Positions 7,174 to 10,043 of a DNA stretch of 10,043 nucleotides are shown here, piece by piece (the stretch's first letter is position 1; the number at the start of each line of letters is the position of its first letter). This DNA comes from Rhodobacterales bacterium CG2_30_65_12 (lineage in GTDB: Bacteria; Pseudomonadota; Alphaproteobacteria; Rhodobacterales; Rhodobacteraceae). Both the position numbers and the translations under genes were made by a program. The stretch lies in assembly GCA_001873585.1 (NCBI GenBank), contig MNZL01000148.1, positions 1 to 10,043 of the forward strand, in the 5' to 3' direction. Under the pieces are notes generated by a model. It searched no databases and had not been told where the DNA came from. It saw nothing but the letters and a program-made list of their open reading frames with translations.

Positions 7174-8190
7174 TTAGCGGAACGGCGGAACGTAGAGGAT
7201 GCCGCCGTCTTTCCACTGGGCGTTCAGACCACGAGCCAGGCCCACCGGCGTGCTTTCGCCGATGGTCTTGGCGAAGATCTCGCCATAGTTGCCGTTGGCC
7301 TTGATGGCGCGCTTGGCCCATTCCGCATCAAGCCCGAGCATCTCGCCGAGCGAGCCTTCGGTGCCAAGCAGGCGGTTGATCTCGGGGTTCTCCGTGCCGG
7401 ACGCCAGCTCGTCGATATTTGCCGAGGTCACGCCGAGTTCTTCGGCAGCGATCAGCGCGTTGAGCGTCCAGCGGGCGATATCGCCCCATTCCTGGTCGCC
7501 ATGGCGCACCAGCGGGCCGAGCGGCTCTTTCGAGATGATCTCGGGCAGGATCACATGCGCGGCTGGGTCTTCGAAGGTCGCACGGGTGGCGGCGAGGCCC
7601 GAAGCGTCGGTGGTGTAGGCGTCGCAGGCACCGGCCAGATACTGCTGCTGACCTTCGGCGTTGGTCTCGATCGGAACCGGATCGTAGCTCATGTTGTTGG
7701 CGCGGAAGAAGTCAGCCAGGTTAAGCTCGGTGGTGGTGCCGGTCTGGATGCAGACGGTCGCGCCGTCGAGCTCTTTCGCCGAGCTCACCCCGAGATCCTT
7801 GCGCACCAGGAAGCCCTGACCATCGTAGTAGTTCACGCCGACGAATTCGAACTTGAGGTCAACATCGCGCGAGAAGGTCCAGGTGGTGTTGCGGGCCAGA
7901 AGGTCGATCTCGCCCGAGGCCAGCGCGGTGAAGCGCGTCTTGCCGGTAGTGGGGACGAATTCGACAGCGTCCGGATCGCCGAGAACGGCGGCCGCAACGG
8001 CACGGCACACGGAAACGTCAAAGCCCTCCCAGCGACCGTTCGCATCCGGCGCGCCAAAACCGACGAGACCAGTTACGACGCCACAGTTCAGCTTGCCACG
8101 GGCCTTTACGTCATCCAGCGTCGCGGCAGATGCCGCGCCAGCCGCGATGGCCGCAACGGTCAACGCGCCGAGAAAAACGGTTTTTTTCAT
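7174..8190 (-). CDS. bztA: Glutamate/glutamine/aspartate/asparagine ABC transporter, periplasmic binding protein
   Basis: A 338-residue periplasmic solute-binding protein (family 3, AapJ/BztA type) that delivers acidic amino acids and their amides to BztBC. An N-terminal signal peptide is clear: MKKTVFLGALTVAAIAAGAASA with a predicted cleavage after residue 22 (ASA before ATLDD). Family signatures are GFDVSVCRAVAAAVLGD (56-72), RFTALASGEIDLLARNTTWT (86-105) and CIQTGTTTELNLADFF (147-162); the C terminus LYVPPFR is typical. Mature-protein cysteines include C36, C62, C147 and C189, likely as disulfides (inference). The ATG at 8190 has a strong ribosome site, AGGAAGAGG, about six bases upstream. 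It is the first gene of the operon, preceded by about 209 non-coding bases and followed directly by a strong hairpin terminator. Confidence 0.96.
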   Translation of the reverse strand: MKKTVFLGALTVAAIAAGAASAATLDDVKARGKLNCGVVTGLVGFGAPDANGRWEGFDVSVCRAVAAAVLGDPDAVEFVPTTGKTRFTALASGEIDLLARNTTWTFSRDVDLKFEFVGVNYYDGQGFLVRKDLGVSSAKELDGATVCIQTGTTTELNLADFFRANNMSYDPVPIETNAEGQQQYLAGACDAYTTDASGLAATRATFEDPAAHVILPEIISKEPLGPLVRHGDQEWGDIARWTLNALIAAEELGVTSANIDELASGTENPEINRLLGTEGSLGEMLGLDAEWAKRAIKANGNYGEIFAKTIGESTPVGLARGLNAQWKDGGILYVPPFR

Positions 8191-8238
8191 TTTTACCTCT
8201 TCCTGATTGTCCGCCCTTCGCAGAGCGTCTCATTTTGT

Positions 8239-8252
8239 CCGGCGAGCGCCGG
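8239..8252 (-). promoter_or_regulatory. Small hairpin in the presumed bztA leader
   Basis: The - strand reads CCGGC-GCTC-GCCGG, a five-pair GC stem with a four-base loop, about 49 bases before the bztA start. If transcription starts near 8283, it lies inside the 5' untranslated leader. It is too short to call a riboswitch or attenuator. Confidence 0.3.
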
Positions 8253-8289
8253 GAACGGCAGAAGCGGGACAGACCCCCTTCATGCGCGG

Positions 8290-8319
8290 AGTTTGGCCCA
8301 TTTCCGTCCGAATGGTCAA
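8290..8319 (-). promoter_or_regulatory. Candidate bztA promoter
   Basis: On the - strand TTGACC (8319-8314) is a good -35 element (five of six), followed after 18 bases by CAAACT (8295-8290), a poor -10 with three of six matches. The strong -35 and the position, about 100 bases before bztA, are the reasons for calling it. Alphaproteobacterial promoters often have weak -10 elements. No NtrC or sigma-54 type element was recognised. Confidence 0.35.
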
Positions 8320-8399
8320 GCCTCGCTTGGCCGAACGGCCTCAGCTAACCCCTCGCACATGCTTGCGATTTTTTCTAAACGAGACGCATCGCGCGATGA

Positions 8400-9116
8400 T
8401 CAGGCGCGCCCGAGCAGCGAAAAAAACCGCATCGCGTCGACAAAAGCCTGTTTTTTCAGCGCCGTGTGATTGGCAGCGTCCTCGTCTTCACCCCATTGCT
8501 CGGCCTGCCACGACTCATCGACCCGCGACAGGGCCCAGATTGTTTCTGGATCGTGGACAGTTTCGGCGGCGGCGATACCCAGCACCAAAGAGCCCGACAG
8601 GCTTACCATGTCGTGAAACGCGGCAAGGCGGAAGGCGTCGAAGGCATGCACGCGCCGGGCGAGACGTTCAAGCGCCTGGTTGTCCTGCTGGGCGGGGATC
8701 ACCCCGGTGACGGTTGCGAGCCGCGCCTGCAACGCCTCGGCGGCCCAGTCGAGCAGCGGATCCCAGGCTTCGGCCTGGCGGCGCACCAACTCTTCGGGTG
8801 CCTCGGCGCGGTAGCACAGAAGATCCGTCTCACCATAGGCCGCGAGCAGAGCGGCCACCTCGTCGTGCTGCACCGCCACCTTGTCGATCGCCGCGTTCGC
8901 GGTGCGGGTGAGCGGCATCGTTTCGGGCCGCACCTCGCCCGTTTGCGCCTCCCATTCCGCCGCCACCGCCTCGGCCAGCGCCCGGCTGGGCAGCACCAGC
9001 GGCGCTTTGGCCGGTGTGCGCACCGGGCGGCCATCGAGCGCAATGGCAAAACCGCCACCCTCGGCTTCGATGACTTTCGATTCTTTCCAGAACCGTTTCG
9101 GTTTCCAGCCGCTCAT
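8400..9116 (-). CDS. ATP12 family F1-ATPase assembly chaperone
   Basis: A 238-residue protein of the ATP12 family, whose mitochondrial members bind the alpha subunit of F1-ATPase and allow assembly of the alpha-beta hexamer; alphaproteobacteria carry the bacterial version. Recognisable family features are RFWK (8-11), the segment LDGRPVRTPAKAPLVLP (27-43), AEWEAQ (53-58), ETDLLCYRAEAPEELV (96-111), WDPLLDW (118-124), FHDMVSLSGSLVLGIA (167-182) and the acidic SWQAEQWGEDEDA (202-214). There is no signal peptide, so it acts in the cytoplasm. The start at 9116 overlaps the stop of the upstream HAD remnant as ATGA, with TAAGG four bases upstream. The chaperone probably belongs to a transcript starting with, or upstream of, the pseudouridine synthase gene. 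Confidence 0.93.
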   Translation of the reverse strand: MSGWKPKRFWKESKVIEAEGGGFAIALDGRPVRTPAKAPLVLPSRALAEAVAAEWEAQTGEVRPETMPLTRTANAAIDKVAVQHDEVAALLAAYGETDLLCYRAEAPEELVRRQAEAWDPLLDWAAEALQARLATVTGVIPAQQDNQALERLARRVHAFDAFRLAAFHDMVSLSGSLVLGIAAAETVHDPETIWALSRVDESWQAEQWGEDEDAANHTALKKQAFVDAMRFFSLLGRA

Positions 9117-9397
9117 GCGGCCTTACCCCTTTTCTGAGTGCTACCCGCTGAGTGAATCTGCCGTGGTGAAAGCGATGCGGGTATGACTGTCATGCCGGCT
9201 GTCCGCGATGGCTTGGGAGGCTTGGCCGCCCGCGTCGCCGCCTCGGGCAGCGACAGCCCCAGGTGGTTGAGCACCGCCCGGCGCGGCGGAGTGCTGCGCC
9301 CCACTGCGGCAAAGGCATGGGCAAAGCCCTCGAGGATCAGCGCTTGGCTATCGACCGGTGTGCCCTCGACAGCGAACACGACAAGGCTCAACTCCAC
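9113..9397 (-). pseudogene. Remnant of a HAD-superfamily phosphatase, truncated and without its nucleophile
   Basis: A 94-codon frame whose first ~55 residues read as the start of a HAD-IA (phosphoglycolate-phosphatase-like) hydrolase: MELSLVVFAVEGTPVDSQ, then a cap-domain start with FAHAFAAVGR and VLNHLGLSLPEA. In intact members motif I is DxDGT(L/V), where the first Asp is the nucleophile and the second the acid/base. Here both are changed (A9, E11), and the following Leu is Pro; each change is compatible with a single base substitution. After about residue 58 the sequence loses family resemblance (proline-, serine- and lysine-rich), and the ~150-170 residues with motifs II-IV are absent. 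The GTG start overlaps the end of the pseudouridine synthase gene by 10 bases with GGAGG seven bases upstream, and the stop overlaps the ATP12 start (ATGA). I infer a decayed gene; a small non-enzymatic protein remains possible. Confidence 0.75.
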
Positions 9398-10043
9398 CCG
9401 CCATCCTCCGCGAAGGGATCAGCGGGCGCGTCGCGCTCGTCGAAGCCGAGCATTTTCCAGGTGTGCACCATGTGATCGGGCAAAGGCGCGGTGATGGTAA
9501 TCCGCTTACCCGTCACCGGGTGGGTGAAGCTGATCGAGCGCGCGTGCAGGTGCAGCTTGCGAGAGATATCGCCGCCCAGCATCGCGCCCCAGCCATCGCC
9601 GAGGTTTTCCTGGCCGCTGCCGCCATATTTGCCATCGCCCACAATCGGGTGGCCCATCTCGGCCATGTGCGCGCGCAACTGGTGTGTGCGCCCGGTGACC
9701 GGGGTCAGCGCAAGCCAGGCCGCACGCGAGCCGAGCGCCTGGATCACCGCGTAATCGGTTACCGCCCGTTTCGCGCCCTCGACCGTATCGACCTCGTCCG
9801 GGTGGACGCACAGCATCTTCTCCGCCTCGCCCTTGCCACCGTGGCCGGGGGCCTTCACCAGCCCCCATTTTACCGTGCCCTTGCGCGGGCTGGGCACGCC
9901 GGCGGTGAGCGCCCAGTAGATCTTCGTCGTGTCGCGAGCGCGGAAGGCATCGGTAAGCGCCTTGGCCATCGCCCGGGTGCGCGCCAGCAGCAGCACGCCC
10001 GAGGTATCCTTGTCGAGCCGGTGGACGAGGCGGGGCTTTTCCT
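9388..10043 (-). CDS. rluC: RluA/RluC-family 23S rRNA pseudouridine synthase (5' end outside window)
   Basis: The last 217 codons of an RluA-family pseudouridine synthase; the gene enters from the right edge. The first visible residues contain the catalytic motif HRLDKDTSG (codons about 10023-9997), whose Asp (codon 10014-10012) attacks the uridine. KIYWALTAG follows and then the family's second signature, LTPVTGRTHQLRAHMAEMGH, with IVGDGKYGG. The C-terminal region KLHLHARSISFTHPVTGK is also typical. RluC modifies positions 955, 2504 and 2580 of E. coli 23S rRNA. The N-terminal S4 domain that would help separate RluC from RluD or RluA lies outside, so the exact target is tentative. The gene overlaps the HAD remnant by ten bases. 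Confidence 0.88.
   Translation of the reverse strand, partial: EKPRLVHRLDKDTSGVLLLARTRAMAKALTDAFRARDTTKIYWALTAGVPSPRKGTVKWGLVKAPGHGGKGEAEKMLCVHPDEVDTVEGAKRAVTDYAVIQALGSRAAWLALTPVTGRTHQLRAHMAEMGHPIVGDGKYGGSGQENLGDGWGAMLGGDISRKLHLHARSISFTHPVTGKRITITAPLPDHMVHTWKMLGFDERDAPADPFAEDGGWS
9405..9409 (-). promoter_or_regulatory. Ribosome binding site of the HAD remnant
   Basis: GGAGG on the - strand lies seven bases before the GTG at 9397, inside the 3' end of the pseudouridine synthase gene. An ATG directly abutting it (9404-9402) has no spacing and is in another frame, so the GTG is the better start. A good site retained in front of a decayed gene suggests that the remnant is still translated. Confidence 0.55.

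Larger units (their letters stand above)
8191..8399 (-). other. Non-coding bztA upstream region
   Basis: This gap between the ATP12 gene and bztA contains no convincing gene. It holds a candidate promoter (8290-8319), a leader hairpin (8239-8252), the bztA ribosome site, and on the ATP12 side two small symmetric elements: an inverted repeat TCGCA-6-TGCGA (8353-8368) and a perfect 12-base palindrome CATCGCGCGATG (8387-8398). No obvious intrinsic terminator for the ATP12 gene is present in the - direction. Confidence 0.6.

Noticed and set aside
8353..8374. Hairpin plus six T on the + strand as an intrinsic terminator
   Set aside because: The stem has only five pairs and no + strand gene ends nearby; on the - strand it lacks a T-run after the stem.
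7042..8469. A 475-codon open frame on the + strand running opposite to bztA
   Set aside because: It is antisense to a clearly real, full-length binding-protein gene. Its translation (rich in Arg, Gly and Ala) shows no domain, and long antisense frames are common in GC-rich DNA.
9117..9230. Frameshift that would recover the missing HAD C-terminal part
   Set aside because: I read the other - strand frames over this stretch; they give short peptides ending in stops with no recognisable HAD motif, so the missing part looks deleted rather than merely shifted.
1..10043. Search for a defence system, CRISPR array, phage, transposon, toxin-antitoxin pair, tRNA or riboswitch
   Set aside because: No repeats with regular spacing, transposase or integrase motifs, cloverleaf sequences or conserved riboswitch cores were recognised; nearly all the DNA is accounted for by housekeeping genes.

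Overview
The window looks like a core-chromosome stretch of an alphaproteobacterium of the Rhodobacteraceae (Roseobacter/Rhodobacter group). The base composition is GC-rich by eye. It carries a bztABCD-type amino-acid transporter, an ATP12-type F1-ATPase assembly chaperone (an alphaproteobacterial and mitochondrial trait), and the neighbour order MOSC, engB, argB that I know from this family. These assignments come from reading motifs and from memory of the families; no search was run.

Layout. On the + strand, 2-3436 is one compact, probably polycistronic unit: a MOSC-domain protein (5' end outside the window), the ribosome-biogenesis GTPase EngB/YihA, N-acetylglutamate kinase ArgB after an 81-base gap, an eight-cysteine iron-sulfur protein, and a SixA-like histidine phosphatase. 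Three of the four junctions are start/stop overlaps. A short convergent spacer (3437-3493) follows. On the - strand, 8190 down to 3494, lies bztA-bztB-bztC-bztD, a complete binding-protein-dependent importer for glutamate, glutamine, aspartate and asparagine: periplasmic binding protein, two permeases and an ATPase. A strong hairpin terminator sits just after bztA, followed by a second set of alternative hairpins before bztB. This suggests that the binding protein is made in excess over the membrane complex. Upstream, 8191-8399 is non-coding and should hold the bztA promoter and leader.

Further upstream on the - strand is a second compact group: the 3' part of an RluA/RluC-family pseudouridine synthase (running off the right edge), a 94-codon remnant of a HAD-family phosphatase, and the ATP12 chaperone gene. 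The remnant is the most unusual item in the window. Its first ~55 codons still read as a HAD phosphatase, but the catalytic motif DxDGT has become AxEGT and the remaining three quarters of the domain is missing. Its start and stop overlaps with both neighbours are nevertheless intact.

No tRNA, rRNA, CRISPR array, insertion sequence, phage gene or defence-type cassette was seen. Apart from the HAD remnant, the regulatory hairpins, an enlarged BztC and the poorly understood iron-sulfur protein, this is ordinary housekeeping DNA. I do not see an undescribed multi-gene system.
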